From UBA5078 sp041175045 (GTDB lineage: Bacteria; Pseudomonadota; Gammaproteobacteria; Pseudomonadales; Pseudohongiellaceae), in the NCBI GenBank assembly GCA_041175045.1, contig JBEDFR010000174.1:1-13710 (forward strand): a DNA stretch of 13,710 nucleotides. Reading direction: 5' to 3'. Below the pieces are notes generated by a model. The model was given only the letters and a program-made list of their open reading frames with translations. It did no database searches and was not told where the DNA came from. A program made the translations under genes and the position numbers. Positions 6,095 through 13,528 of the stretch are shown in pieces; the first letter of the stretch is position 1; each line of letters starts with the position of its first letter.

Positions 6095-8164
6095 TCACTG
6101 GAACGCGCTCAGGGTGATCTCTTCGTCCTGCACGAAGCGGAAATCCATCCTTGCACTGGGCTTCTGCAGGCAGTTGCCCTGGACGAAGTTGACGCTGGCC
6201 TGCCACAGCAGGGGCAGCAGGTCGATCTGGTCGATCATCGATGCAATCACCAGCACACCTCGGGCATGCAGGCTCTTGACCGTGTTGTTCAGGCGCTCGC
6301 GCCGGGCCGTGTCGAGCCCGATGTCGCTGAGCAGCGTCTTGTCGAGCTTGACGTAGTCGGCCTCGTCCAGCGCCGGGTACTGCCCCGGATGCAGCGTGCA
6401 GCCGTAGCGCATGATGGAGAGCGGGATGTCCAGCTCGCGCAGCTGCGCGCAGAAACGTGCCACGTGTTGGGGCGAACTGACCACGTCCAGCTCGCTGATC
6501 TGCAGGGTCAGCAGACCTGGCTGCAGGCGCAGGGCCAGCAGTTGTTGCTGCAGCCAGGGCAGGAACTCCTCGCTGATCACCGAATTGTGCGTGAGGTTGA
6601 GGGTCAGGCGCAGGGCTGGGTTGGCCCGCTCCTGCAGCAGCTGCAGCGACTTGCTGCACACCCAGCGGTCGATGCGCTCGCCCAGGCCGTGCTGGTTGGC
6701 CAGCTCCAGAAACCGCGGCGGGTAGATCAGGCTGCCGTGGTCCTGCAGACGGATCCGCACCTCGTAGCGCTGCAGGCCGTCTTCCTTCAGGCTCACCACC
6801 GGCTGGAACACCAGCAGGAAGTCTTCCTGGGCGAAGGCGTCTTCCAGGCGCTGGAACATCTGCTCCGGCGTGGCGTACGGGTCCTGCGACGCGGTGCTGG
6901 GCGAGTTGCCATGCTCGCGCAGGGTGAGATTGTGACGGGCGCGGTCGATGGCCAGCTCGGCCGACGGCGTCAGCTCGTTGATGAAGGTGCTTCCCAGCGC
7001 CAGGCGCAGGCCGCTGCCAGCGGGCAGCAGGGGCTGCAGGCAGGTGTTCAGCGTGGCGGCCTTGGCCTGCAGCTGGTGGGCGCGCGCCACGTGTTCCGGC
7101 CCGCTGATCAGCACGGCGAATTCGCCAGCGCCGCAATGGGCCAGCAGGGCATCGGCCGGCGCGTACTCGCGCAGCAGGCTGGCGGTGTCTACCAGCAGAT
7201 AGTTGGCAGCGGCCCGGCCGCCGAGGTTCTGCAGGTCGTCAAAGCCCTGCAGGCGCGCCAGCAGCAGCGCGCACTGGCTGCGGGTGTCGATGGCCTGAGC
7301 GATGGCCGCTTCCACACGGGCCAGCAGGCCACCGCGATTGAGCAGGCCGGTGAGCAGGTCCTGACTGCGCAGCAGCCGTAACTTATGGGCATGAGCGGCA
7401 TTGCCGGTGGCCGGGCGCAGGATGATCTGCAGCGCGGCGTGACCCTCGTAGACGGCGGCCAGCGCTTCCAGGCGCAGGCGCGTGCGGCTGCCGCCCGCGG
7501 TGAGGGCCGTGAACTGACAGGGGGGCGGATTGCTGGCGCGAGCCTCGCGCAAGGTCTGGCGCACCCGGTCGACATCGGCGTCGTCCACTTTGTCGAGGAA
7601 GGTCTGTTGCTGCAGGGCCTCGATGGAGTCCACGCCGAACAGCGTGCACCAAGCCACGTTGGCATGCAGCAGCAGGCCGTCGTGCAGGTAGGCGATGGCG
7701 TCGGTGGCGCTGTCGAGCACCAGTTCGTAGCGGCGCTGCAGCTCCTTCAGTCGGGCCTGGCTGCGGCGCAGTTCGCGGCGCGTATCCAGAGCGTCGAGCG
7801 CCAGCTGCAGCGTGCGCCCCAGGGCGGCCGCGTGATCCGGCACCAGGGCGTCGGGGCTGAAGCAGACGGCCCCGGCAGGCGCCGCGTCGGGCAAGGTGTC
7901 GGTGCCCAGCAGCACCACAGACAGATCCAGCGCCTGCTCCTGCAGCTGCTCGCACAGAGCGGCTGCCGACAGTGCCTCGTTGCCCGGCAGATGCAGCAGG
8001 ACATCCCAGCGGCGCAGCTGCAGCTGCTGGTGCAGGCTGCGGGCATCGCGCAAGGCTTCGGCATGCAGACTGAACCCGGCCTTGCGCAAGAGATTGACGA
8101 GCTGCTCGGCATCGGCGAGCAGCCTGGCGGCAATCAGCACATTGACGACCTGATTCTGATCCAT
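6095..8164 (-). CDS. fimX: FimX-like receiver-PAS-GGDEF-EAL protein with degenerate catalytic motifs
   Basis: A 689-residue protein; P. aeruginosa FimX has 691. Order: receiver-like domain (1-125) lacking a phospho-acceptor Asp (LLHLP near 56-60), PAS (about 140-255), GGDEF (265-425) and EAL (435-680). The GGDEF motif reads CGAGEF (344-349), so cyclase activity is not expected. The EAL motif is EVR (468-470) and the usual DDFG metal pair is MRYG near 585-588, so phosphodiesterase activity is also not expected. NLTHN, KLDK and VQGN remain, compatible with c-di-GMP binding as in FimX. FimX is a c-di-GMP receptor needed for type IV pilus assembly and twitching, acting at the pole. pilT lies in the same window. 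AAGGA (8177-8181) is 12 bases from the ATG. It is co-directional with the pseudo-cyclase downstream. A generic degenerate GGDEF/EAL protein is the alternative. Confidence 0.8.
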   Translation of the reverse strand: MDQNQVVNVLIAARLLADAEQLVNLLRKAGFSLHAEALRDARSLHQQLQLRRWDVLLHLPGNEALSAAALCEQLQEQALDLSVVLLGTDTLPDAAPAGAVCFSPDALVPDHAAALGRTLQLALDALDTRRELRRSQARLKELQRRYELVLDSATDAIAYLHDGLLLHANVAWCTLFGVDSIEALQQQTFLDKVDDADVDRVRQTLREARASNPPPCQFTALTAGGSRTRLRLEALAAVYEGHAALQIILRPATGNAAHAHKLRLLRSQDLLTGLLNRGGLLARVEAAIAQAIDTRSQCALLLARLQGFDDLQNLGGRAAANYLLVDTASLLREYAPADALLAHCGAGEFAVLISGPEHVARAHQLQAKAATLNTCLQPLLPAGSGLRLALGSTFINELTPSAELAIDRARHNLTLREHGNSPSTASQDPYATPEQMFQRLEDAFAQEDFLLVFQPVVSLKEDGLQRYEVRIRLQDHGSLIYPPRFLELANQHGLGERIDRWVCSKSLQLLQERANPALRLTLNLTHNSVISEEFLPWLQQQLLALRLQPGLLTLQISELDVVSSPQHVARFCAQLRELDIPLSIMRYGCTLHPGQYPALDEADYVKLDKTLLSDIGLDTARRERLNNTVKSLHARGVLVIASMIDQIDLLPLLWQASVNFVQGNCLQKPSARMDFRFVQDEEITLSAFQ

Positions 8165-8325
8165 GGGGCGGGAGTGTCCTTGACGTGTCGAAGCGAGTTT
8201 AGCACAGGCTCCCGTGGCTCCTGACAGGGCCGGGCGGCGATTGCCGTGCTCACGCCATCACAAAAGCAGCCCGAGCGTGTACACTGCGGCCCATCACGCG
8301 CTGCCATACGCCACATTGGAGCCCC
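8165..8325. promoter_or_regulatory. Divergent promoter region between fimX and the zinc-ribbon membrane gene
   Basis: 161 bases between two divergent starts. On the minus strand TGCTAAACT (8194-8202) looks like an extended -10 for fimX, about 30 bases from its ATG. On the plus strand TACACT (8280-8285) could be a -10 for the small gene. No good -35 is seen for either, so both are weak calls. Confidence 0.35.
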
Positions 8326-8658
8326 ATGACTGACAATAACAACAATCCGCAAACCACTCGAATCCCTTCGTCTCAGGACCAGCGACTGGGGGAGATCCGC
8401 CGGGCACGCAATCGTCTGTTCGTGTGCTTTTCCACACTGCCAGTCTATGTATTCACCGTCAGTCAGGTGGTCGAAGCGGGCAACAGTTCCAATGCCGTCA
8501 TGTTCGCCTACATGGCGCTGTATGCGGGCTTCGGGGTGAATGCCTCGGTCAAGCGCTGCCCGCAATGCCACGAGCAATACTTCGTGAAGCGCGTCTTCCT
8601 GAACCCGTTCCGTTCCCGTTGCGCACACTGCGGACTGTCGCTGCACCCGCAAGGGTGA
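8326..8658 (+). CDS. Small membrane protein with C-terminal four-cysteine zinc ribbon, uncharacterised
   Basis: A 110-residue protein I do not recognise by name. It has a polar Asn-rich start (residues 3-7), a basic stretch RRARNR, two hydrophobic segments (about 31-48 and 56-74) and a C-terminal zinc-ribbon pattern: C78-x2-C81 and C99-x2-C102. The layout suggests two membrane helices with N- and C-termini on the same side and a cytoplasmic metal-binding knuckle that could bind nucleic acid or a protein partner. The start is ATG 8326 with GGAG at 8318-8321, a short 4-base spacing. It is divergent from fimX and convergent with yggS (10 bases between stops). No function can be assigned; position near pilus genes is only suggestive. 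Confidence 0.75.
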   Translation: MTDNNNNPQTTRIPSSQDQRLGEIRRARNRLFVCFSTLPVYVFTVSQVVEAGNSSNAVMFAYMALYAGFGVNASVKRCPQCHEQYFVKRVFLNPFRSRCAHCGLSLHPQG

Positions 8659-8668
8659 CCCGGCACGT

Positions 8669-9352
8669 TCAGTGGCGTGCGCCGAACAGGGCTGTGCCCA
8701 CGCGCACGAGGGTGGAGCCTTCGGCGATGGCGGCGGCGAAGTCTGCGCTCATGCCGATGGACAGCGTATCCATGTCGGGAAAGCGCGCCTGCAGCCGTTG
8801 CAGCAGGGCCGCCAGCGGGGCATAGACCGCGCGCTGCTGCACGGGATCCTCGCACGGGGCGGGGATCGCCATCAGCCCGCGCAGGCGCAGCTGCGGCAAG
8901 CCCTGCAGTGCCTCGCACAGCGCCTCTACTTCATTGAGTGCCACGCCTGACTTGCTGTCCTCGGCCGAGATGTTCACCTGGATGCACACGTTCAGCGGCG
9001 CCATGCCGGCCGGGCGTTGCTCATTGAGTCGCGTGGCGATTTTCAGCCGATCCACGCTGTGCACCCAGGCGAAATGCGCGGCAATGTCGCGCGTCTTGTT
9101 GGATTGAATGGGCCCGATGAAATGCCAGACCAGGCCCGGCAGGGGCAGGGCGGCGATCTTGTCCAGCGCCTCCTGCACATAGTTCTCGCCGAAATGACGC
9201 TGGCCCGCGTCAAAGGCCTCGCGCACCGTGGCCGCGCTCTGCGTCTTGCTCACCGCCAGCAGCGTGACGGATTCCGGCGCGCGATTGCAGGCCTGTGCTG
9301 CCTCGGCAATCTGCTGCCCTACCCGGTAAATGTTTTCTGCTATGCTCGCCAT
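8669..9352 (-). CDS. yggS: YggS/PLPBP-family pyridoxal phosphate-binding protein
   Basis: A 227-residue single-domain fold-type III PLP protein. The PLP lysine is K36 in LLAVSKTQ; further family motifs are FGENYVQEALDK, WHFIGPIQSNK, NISAEDSKSG, LRGLMAIP, SIGMSADFAAAIAEGST and VRVGTALFG. YggS proteins have no known enzyme reaction; they bind and buffer PLP and affect B6 and amino-acid homeostasis. The start is ATG 9352, giving the common MASIAENI beginning; a longer reading frame reaching 9385 adds an unsupported 11 residues. It is divergent from pilT across 82 bases. This yggS/pilT divergence is the same as in P. aeruginosa, where proC and yggT follow yggS; here the gene after yggS is the zinc-ribbon gene on the opposite strand, so proC is not adjacent. 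Confidence 0.95.
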   Translation of the reverse strand: MASIAENIYRVGQQIAEAAQACNRAPESVTLLAVSKTQSAATVREAFDAGQRHFGENYVQEALDKIAALPLPGLVWHFIGPIQSNKTRDIAAHFAWVHSVDRLKIATRLNEQRPAGMAPLNVCIQVNISAEDSKSGVALNEVEALCEALQGLPQLRLRGLMAIPAPCEDPVQQRAVYAPLAALLQRLQARFPDMDTLSIGMSADFAAAIAEGSTLVRVGTALFGARH

Positions 9353-9434
9353 AGCGACCAGTTTAACCCGGCCACGGCCCGGCACACATCCGCAATATCA
9401 CGCACACAGTCATCAGGCAGTAGCAGCCACGACA

Positions 9435-10469
9435 ATGGACATCACCGAATTGCTGGGGTTCAGCGTCAAGCAGGGCGCATCCGACCTGCACATTGCTGCG
9501 GGCATGCCACCGCTGATCCGCGTGGACGGCGACATGCGCAGGATCAATGCACCGCCCATGGATCACAAGGAAGTACGCGGCCTGATCGACGAGATCATGA
9601 CGCACAAGCAGCGCAAGGATTACGAGCAATTCATGGAGACCGACTTCTCCTTCGAGGTGCCAGGTCTCGCCCGTTTCCGGGTCAACGCTTTCAAGCAGAA
9701 TCGTGGTGCCGCGGCTGTGTTCCGGACCGTTCCGTCCAGGGTGATCTCGATGGAGCAGCTGGGCCTGGGCCCGGTGTTCAAGCAGATCTGTGAGCTGGCG
9801 CGCGGTCTGGTGGTGGTGACCGGCCCTGCAGGCGCGGGCAAGAGCACCACGCTGGCGGCGATGATGGACTACGTGAACAGCACGCGTTTCGAGCACATCC
9901 TCACCATCGAAGACCCCATAGAATTCGTGCACGAAAGCAAGAAATGTCTGGTGAACCAGCGCGAAGTGCACCGCGACACTCTGGGCTTTCAGGAAGCCCT
10001 GCGCTCGGCGCTGCGGGAAGACCCGGACATCATCATGGTGGGCGAACTGCGTGACCTGGAGACCATCCGTCTGGCGCTGACCGCCGCGGAAACAGGCCAC
10101 CTGGTGTTCGGTACGCTGCATACCAGCTCGGCGGCCAAGACCATCGACCGCATCATCGACGTGTTCCCAGCGGCCGAAAAAGCCATGGTGCGCTCGATGC
10201 TGTCGGAATCCCTGCAGGCGGTGATCTCGCAGGCGCTGCTGAAGAAAACCGGCGGCGGCCGCGTGGCGGCCCACGAGATCATGATCAGCACCCCCGCCAT
10301 CCGCAACCTGATCCGCGAAGACAAGGTGGCGCAGATGTATTCCGCCATTCAGACCGGCTCGGCTGTGGGCATGAAGACACTGGATCAGTGTCTCAAGGAT
10401 CTGGTGCAGAAGGGCCTGATCACCAGGGAAGCGGCGCGGGCGAAGGCGAAGCAGCCGGATGCGTTCTGA
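9435..10469 (+). CDS. pilT: PilT, type IV pilus retraction ATPase
   Basis: A 344-residue hexameric ATPase that depolymerises the pilus at the inner membrane and so drives twitching. It starts MDITELLGFSVKQGASDLH like P. aeruginosa PilT and has the same length. Walker A is GPAGAGKS (130-137), where PilT usually has GPTGSGKS; the consensus GxxxxGKS is kept. Walker B with catalytic Glu is DIIMVGE (E204), the Asp box is IEDPIEF, the His box is TGHLVFGTLHT, and the PilT-specific AIRNLIRE motif (288-295) is intact. That motif, and the length, favour PilT over PilU. The start is ATG 9435; no clear Shine-Dalgarno is seen. An upstream in-frame ATG at 9330 would add 35 residues without family support. 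There is no pilU downstream; the gene ends before a REP pair and converges on ruvX. Confidence 0.96.
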   Translation: MDITELLGFSVKQGASDLHIAAGMPPLIRVDGDMRRINAPPMDHKEVRGLIDEIMTHKQRKDYEQFMETDFSFEVPGLARFRVNAFKQNRGAAAVFRTVPSRVISMEQLGLGPVFKQICELARGLVVVTGPAGAGKSTTLAAMMDYVNSTRFEHILTIEDPIEFVHESKKCLVNQREVHRDTLGFQEALRSALREDPDIIMVGELRDLETIRLALTAAETGHLVFGTLHTSSAAKTIDRIIDVFPAAEKAMVRSMLSESLQAVISQALLKKTGGGRVAAHEIMISTPAIRNLIREDKVAQMYSAIQTGSAVGMKTLDQCLKDLVQKGLITREAARAKAKQPDAF

Positions 10470-10483
10470 GGGCACGGCGACCC

Positions 10484-10512
10484 TGCAGGAGCGGGCTTGC
10501 CCGCCAGGCCGG
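10484..10512. repeat. REP palindrome, left copy of an inverted pair
   Basis: The core GCGGGCTTGCCCGC (10491-10504) is a palindrome with a TT loop, flanked by GGA and CCAGGCCGG. It matches the REP sequences common between genes in Pseudomonas. Positions 10488-10504 are the exact reverse complement of 10562-10578. Confidence 0.8.
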
Positions 10513-10526
10513 CACAGAAATCAGGG

Positions 10527-10541
10527 TCAGGCGGCGCCTGA
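10527..10541. repeat. Small hairpin between the two REP copies
   Basis: TCAGGC (10527-10532) and GCCTGA (10536-10541) pair around a 3-base loop. It lies between the two REP copies, as spacer hairpins do in composite REP elements. Confidence 0.45.
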
Positions 10542-10558
10542 GCCGGAAGCAGAGAGAG

Positions 10559-10582
10559 TTCGCGGGCAAGCCCGCTCCCACA
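10559..10582. repeat. REP palindrome, right copy, inverted
   Basis: This copy reads TTCGCGGGCAAGCCCGCTCC and continues CACA, the typical Pseudomonas REP form. It is inverted relative to the copy at 10484-10512, and the 17-base core is identical. The pair (a BIME) fills the gap between the convergent pilT and ruvX genes and could act as a transcription barrier or mRNA end stabiliser. Confidence 0.8.
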
Positions 10583-10593
10583 AAACCCCGCTC

Positions 10594-11043
10594 CTACCCC
10601 TTCTGTGCAAACTTCTGCGCCAGACTCTGGAACCACGTTTCCAGAATCAGCTGCGCCGCCAGGCAGTCGAGCTGGGCAGTGGATTCGCCGCGCAGTTTCA
10701 GGCCCCGCGCTTCGAACGAGCTGAGACGCTCATCCATCCCATAGCAGGGCTTGTCATAGCGGCCACTGAGGCGGTGGCCGAACTTGCGCGCGCGGCGCAG
10801 CAGGTCACTCTCGCTGTCATCCATGTTGTACGGCAGGCCCACCACGAACACATCCGGTTGCCACGTCGCCACCAGCGCGTCCAGTTGCGCCCAGTCCGGG
10901 ATGCCGTCGCGCGCGGCAATGGCCATGAGGGGCGAGGCGGTGCCCAGCAGGGTCTGACCGAAGGCGCTGCCAATGCGGCGCGTGCCGAAGTCGAAGCACA
11001 GCACCGAGAACTCGCCGCGTTTATGGACCGGAAAGTCATCCAT
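10594..11043 (-). CDS. ruvX: RuvX/YqgF, putative Holliday junction resolvase / pre-16S rRNA nuclease
   Basis: A 149-residue RNase H-like nuclease. Family motifs are CFDFGTRRIG (Asp18), VFVVGLPYNMD, YGMDERLSS (Asp104/Glu105) and STAQLDCLAAQLILE (Asp126), which together supply the acidic active site. YqgF trims the 5' end of pre-16S rRNA in E. coli and is annotated as a Holliday junction resolvase by homology. The start is ATG 11043, preceded by GAGGT seven bases upstream; a GTG at 11079 would extend it but places the Shine-Dalgarno inside the gene. It is the last gene of the gshB–tonB–yqgE–ruvX series, 39 bases after yqgE. In P. aeruginosa pyrR and pyrB follow; here the REP pair and pilT do. 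Confidence 0.93.
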   Translation of the reverse strand: MDDFPVHKRGEFSVLCFDFGTRRIGSAFGQTLLGTASPLMAIAARDGIPDWAQLDALVATWQPDVFVVGLPYNMDDSESDLLRRARKFGHRLSGRYDKPCYGMDERLSSFEARGLKLRGESTAQLDCLAAQLILETWFQSLAQKFAQKG

Positions 11044-11082
11044 GGGCGGTGACCTCGCGCACAGGGCGACAGCGCTCACGCA

Positions 11083-11691
11083 TCACGAATGCCCCGCAAT
11101 GGACGCCAGCTGGCTGAGGCTCACGCCGAGCAGGGCGGCGGCGCGTTCGGCCTTCTGTGCGTGATTGTCCGAGAAAATCAGCTCTGGCAGCGCCGCGGTC
11201 GTGAGCCACATATTGTCGGTGATCTCGCGTTCCAGTTGTCCCGCATCCCAGCCCGCGCAGCCCAGGGCCACCAGATAATGCTCGGGCCCCTTGCCGGCGG
11301 CGATGTCGGCCAGAATGTCGCGGGACATCGACAGGCTGACCTGCGGCGTCAACGACAGTGTGTATTCCCATTCGGGGCCGGCGTTGTGCAGGATGAAGCC
11401 TTTGTGTTTTTCCACCGGCCCGCCGCTCATCACGTACTGACTGTGAAAGCCGATGTCGCCGCGTCGCGGGCTCAGGTCAATGCCCAGCGCTTCCATCAGC
11501 TCGGCCACGCGCATGCTGGACGGCTTGTTGATGACGATGCCCAGCGCGCCGTCCGCGTTGTGCTTCCAGACAAAGGTGACGGTGTGATTGAACCATGGGT
11601 CCTGCAGATGCGGCATGGCGATCAGGAACTGATTGGCCAGGGTGCCGGGCTGCGCTTCGTACTGGGAGTCGGGAATGTCGTCCTGAGTCAT
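11083..11691 (-). CDS. yqgE: YqgE/AlgH family protein
   Basis: About 202 residues from ATG 11691. YqgE/AlgH motifs are seen: GTLANQFLIAMPHL, GALGIVINKPSSM, VMSGGPVEKHKGFILH, LVALGCAGWDAGQLEREI and WLTT near the end. The family is often next to ruvX and is called a transcriptional regulator (AlgH) in Pseudomonas, though no DNA-binding motif is evident and the true biochemical role is unsettled. A GTG at 11703 is an alternative start and would overlap the tonB stop as GTGA; neither start has a good Shine-Dalgarno, which fits translational coupling to tonB. It lies between tonB and ruvX in the same order as in P. aeruginosa. Confidence 0.92.
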   Translation of the reverse strand: MTQDDIPDSQYEAQPGTLANQFLIAMPHLQDPWFNHTVTFVWKHNADGALGIVINKPSSMRVAELMEALGIDLSPRRGDIGFHSQYVMSGGPVEKHKGFILHNAGPEWEYTLSLTPQVSLSMSRDILADIAAGKGPEHYLVALGCAGWDAGQLEREITDNMWLTTAALPELIFSDNHAQKAERAAALLGVSLSQLASIAGHS

Positions 11692-11699
11692 GCGGCGGC

Positions 11700-12572
11700 T
11701 CACTGGCTGGTGAACGAATTGCCCTGGTGGAAACGCCAGGTGCGGATGATTTCCAGAATGTCCACCTTGCCGCGCAGCTCCTGCGGGAAGGGCTCGAAAG
11801 GCGCGGCAAGGCGCACGATCTCGATGGCAGCTTCGTCCAGGATGCGCTGGCCCGAGGACTGCAGGATGCGGATCTCCTGCACCGTGCCGGTGGGCCGCAG
11901 CGCCACCAGCATGCGCAGGCTGCCATAGATCTGTTGTTCCCGCGCCTGCTGCGGATAATTCATGTTGCCCACCGCCTCGATGCGGCGGCGCCAGGCATCC
12001 AGATAAAGGGCGTCGTGGCGCTGCTGGGTCGACGCCGAGGAAATCGTGTATTTGCGCGGGCGCCGGGCATAGGCCTGTTGCTGCGAATCGAGCTGCGCCT
12101 GCAGGCTGGCGATCGCCACGCTCAGTTCCTCGGGAGTCGCGTTCTCCGACAATGGTGCATCGGCCGCGGGCGCATCGCGTTGCAACGGCTGTTCGACGGC
12201 CCGGTCGGCGTCCTGCACCGTCAACAGGGCCAGGTCGCTCGGTTCGGTCTGCCGGTTCGGCGCGGGCTGCTGCGGCACCGGGTCCACCTGCTGAATCGCG
12301 TCGTCGTGAAAGGGCGACACGAAGGGTGTGCCGGGCGCGGCGGCTTCATCGAGGGTGCCGCTGCCGATCTGGTTCTCCTGCGCGATGAAATCGGCCTCGT
12401 CGGGGCGCACATCGCTGCGGTACTGGGCCAGCGTGATCTCGATGGCCGGCGCACTGTTGCTTTCTTCCAGATAGCTGAAGCCGACCCCCGCGATCAGCAT
12501 GATGTGCAGACAGGCGGAGAGGAAAATGGTGAAGCCGAATCGCTCCTGGCTCAGATCGGTCTCGGGGGTCAT
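11700..12572 (-). CDS. tonB: TonB-family energy transducer, TonB3-like
   Basis: A 290-residue protein with an N-terminal membrane anchor (about 12-34), a low-complexity periplasmic linker rich in Asp, Ala, Pro and Gln, a coiled segment near 145-165 (SLQAQLDSQQQ), and a C-terminal TonB domain (about 190-283) with YLDAWRRRIEAVGNMNYP, GSLRMLVALRPTGTV and a closing IIRTWRF. TonB proteins couple the ExbBD proton-driven motor to outer-membrane receptors. Position between gshB and yqgE matches P. aeruginosa tonB3, which is linked to twitching motility and pilus assembly, so this may serve the pilus rather than iron uptake; that is inference from synteny. The linker lacks the long Glu-Pro/Lys-Pro runs of classical TonB. 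The start ATG overlaps the gshB stop by 4 bases (ATGA), showing translational coupling. Confidence 0.87.
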   Translation of the reverse strand: MTPETDLSQERFGFTIFLSACLHIMLIAGVGFSYLEESNSAPAIEITLAQYRSDVRPDEADFIAQENQIGSGTLDEAAAPGTPFVSPFHDDAIQQVDPVPQQPAPNRQTEPSDLALLTVQDADRAVEQPLQRDAPAADAPLSENATPEELSVAIASLQAQLDSQQQAYARRPRKYTISSASTQQRHDALYLDAWRRRIEAVGNMNYPQQAREQQIYGSLRMLVALRPTGTVQEIRILQSSGQRILDEAAIEIVRLAAPFEPFPQELRGKVDILEIIRTWRFHQGNSFTSQ

Positions 12573-13528
12573 GCGCCTCGTGCGTGCAGCTTGCGTTCGA
12601 TCACGTTCATCAGGTCGCCGGCAATGTCCAGGTCATAGGCCTTGTTCAGCTCGCGCACACAGGTGGGGCTGGTGACATTGATCTCGGTGAGGTAGTTGCC
12701 AATCACGTCCAGGCCCACGAACAGCAGCCCCTTCTGTCGCACGACGTCTTTCACCTGGGCGGCGATCCAGCGGTCGCGTTCCGACAGCGGCTGGGGCACC
12801 CCGCTGCCACCGGCGGCCAGATTGCCGCGCGTCTCGCCCCGCGCCGGCACCCGGGCCAGGGCATAGGGCACCGGCTCGCCGTCCACCAGCAGGATGCGCT
12901 TGTCGCCGTTGACGATCTCGGGAATGAAACGCTGCGCCATGATGGGCGTGCGGCCGTGGCCAGTCAGCGTCTCGATGATCACGCTGACGTTCGGATCGTC
13001 CTGGCGCAGCCGGAAGATGGACGAGCCGCCCATGCCGTCCAGTGGCTTGAAGATCACGTCGCCGTGGGTCTGGTGAAAGCTCTTGAGCACGCCCGGGTTG
13101 TTGCTGACCACCAGGGGCGGACAGCAGTGCGGGAACTGCGTGGCGAAGAGTTTCTCGTTGCAGTCGCGCAGGCTTTGCGGGCGGTTCACCACCAGCGTGC
13201 CGTCCTTCTCGGCCTGCTCCAGCAGATAGGTGGAGTAGATGTACTCGTTGTCGAAGGGCGGGTCCTTGCGCATCAGGATCACGTCCAGCTCGGCCAGGGG
13301 CTCGTCGCTGGCCTCGCCGAAACGGAACCACTGCGTCTCGTCCCAGGCCACCGTCAGCTCGCGCATCAGGCCGAAGGCCTTGCCGTCGCGCAAGTAAAGG
13401 TCGGACTGCTCCATGTAGGACAGCGACCAGCCGCGTTCCTGGGCGGCCACCAGCATGGCCAGACTGGTGTCTTTCTTGAAATTGATGTGCTGGATCGGGT
13501 CCATCACGATGCCGAGGCGGATGCTCAT
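12569..13528 (-). CDS. gshB: Glutathione synthetase
   Basis: A 319-residue ATP-grasp ligase that adds glycine to gamma-glutamylcysteine with ATP, the last step of glutathione synthesis, in the cytoplasm. It starts MSIRLGIVMDPI and carries LMRKDPPFDNEYIYSTY, VNRPQSLRDCNEKLFA, FKPLDGMGGSSIFR (ATP-grasp loop), ARGETRGNLAAGG and EINVTSPTCVRE (metal-binding end). Length and motifs are those of proteobacterial GshB. The start is ATG 13528 with AGAGGAA upstream. It is the first gene of a minus-strand operon, with tonB overlapping its stop. In P. aeruginosa gshB is divergent from pilG, which fits the start signal at the right edge of this window. Confidence 0.97.
   Translation of the reverse strand: MSIRLGIVMDPIQHINFKKDTSLAMLVAAQERGWSLSYMEQSDLYLRDGKAFGLMRELTVAWDETQWFRFGEASDEPLAELDVILMRKDPPFDNEYIYSTYLLEQAEKDGTLVVNRPQSLRDCNEKLFATQFPHCCPPLVVSNNPGVLKSFHQTHGDVIFKPLDGMGGSSIFRLRQDDPNVSVIIETLTGHGRTPIMAQRFIPEIVNGDKRILLVDGEPVPYALARVPARGETRGNLAAGGSGVPQPLSERDRWIAAQVKDVVRQKGLLFVGLDVIGNYLTEINVTSPTCVRELNKAYDLDIAGDLMNVIERKLHARGA

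Noticed and set aside
4597..6117. Long plus-strand reading frame of about 506 residues opposite the cyclase-like gene
   Set aside because: Composition is Gln/His/Gly/Val-rich without domains, typical of the antisense of a GC-rich gene; the minus strand shows HAMP and cyclase motifs.
5744..7381. Plus-strand frame of about 545 residues across the fimX region
   Set aside because: Antisense shadow; it spans two genes of the other strand and has no domain pattern.
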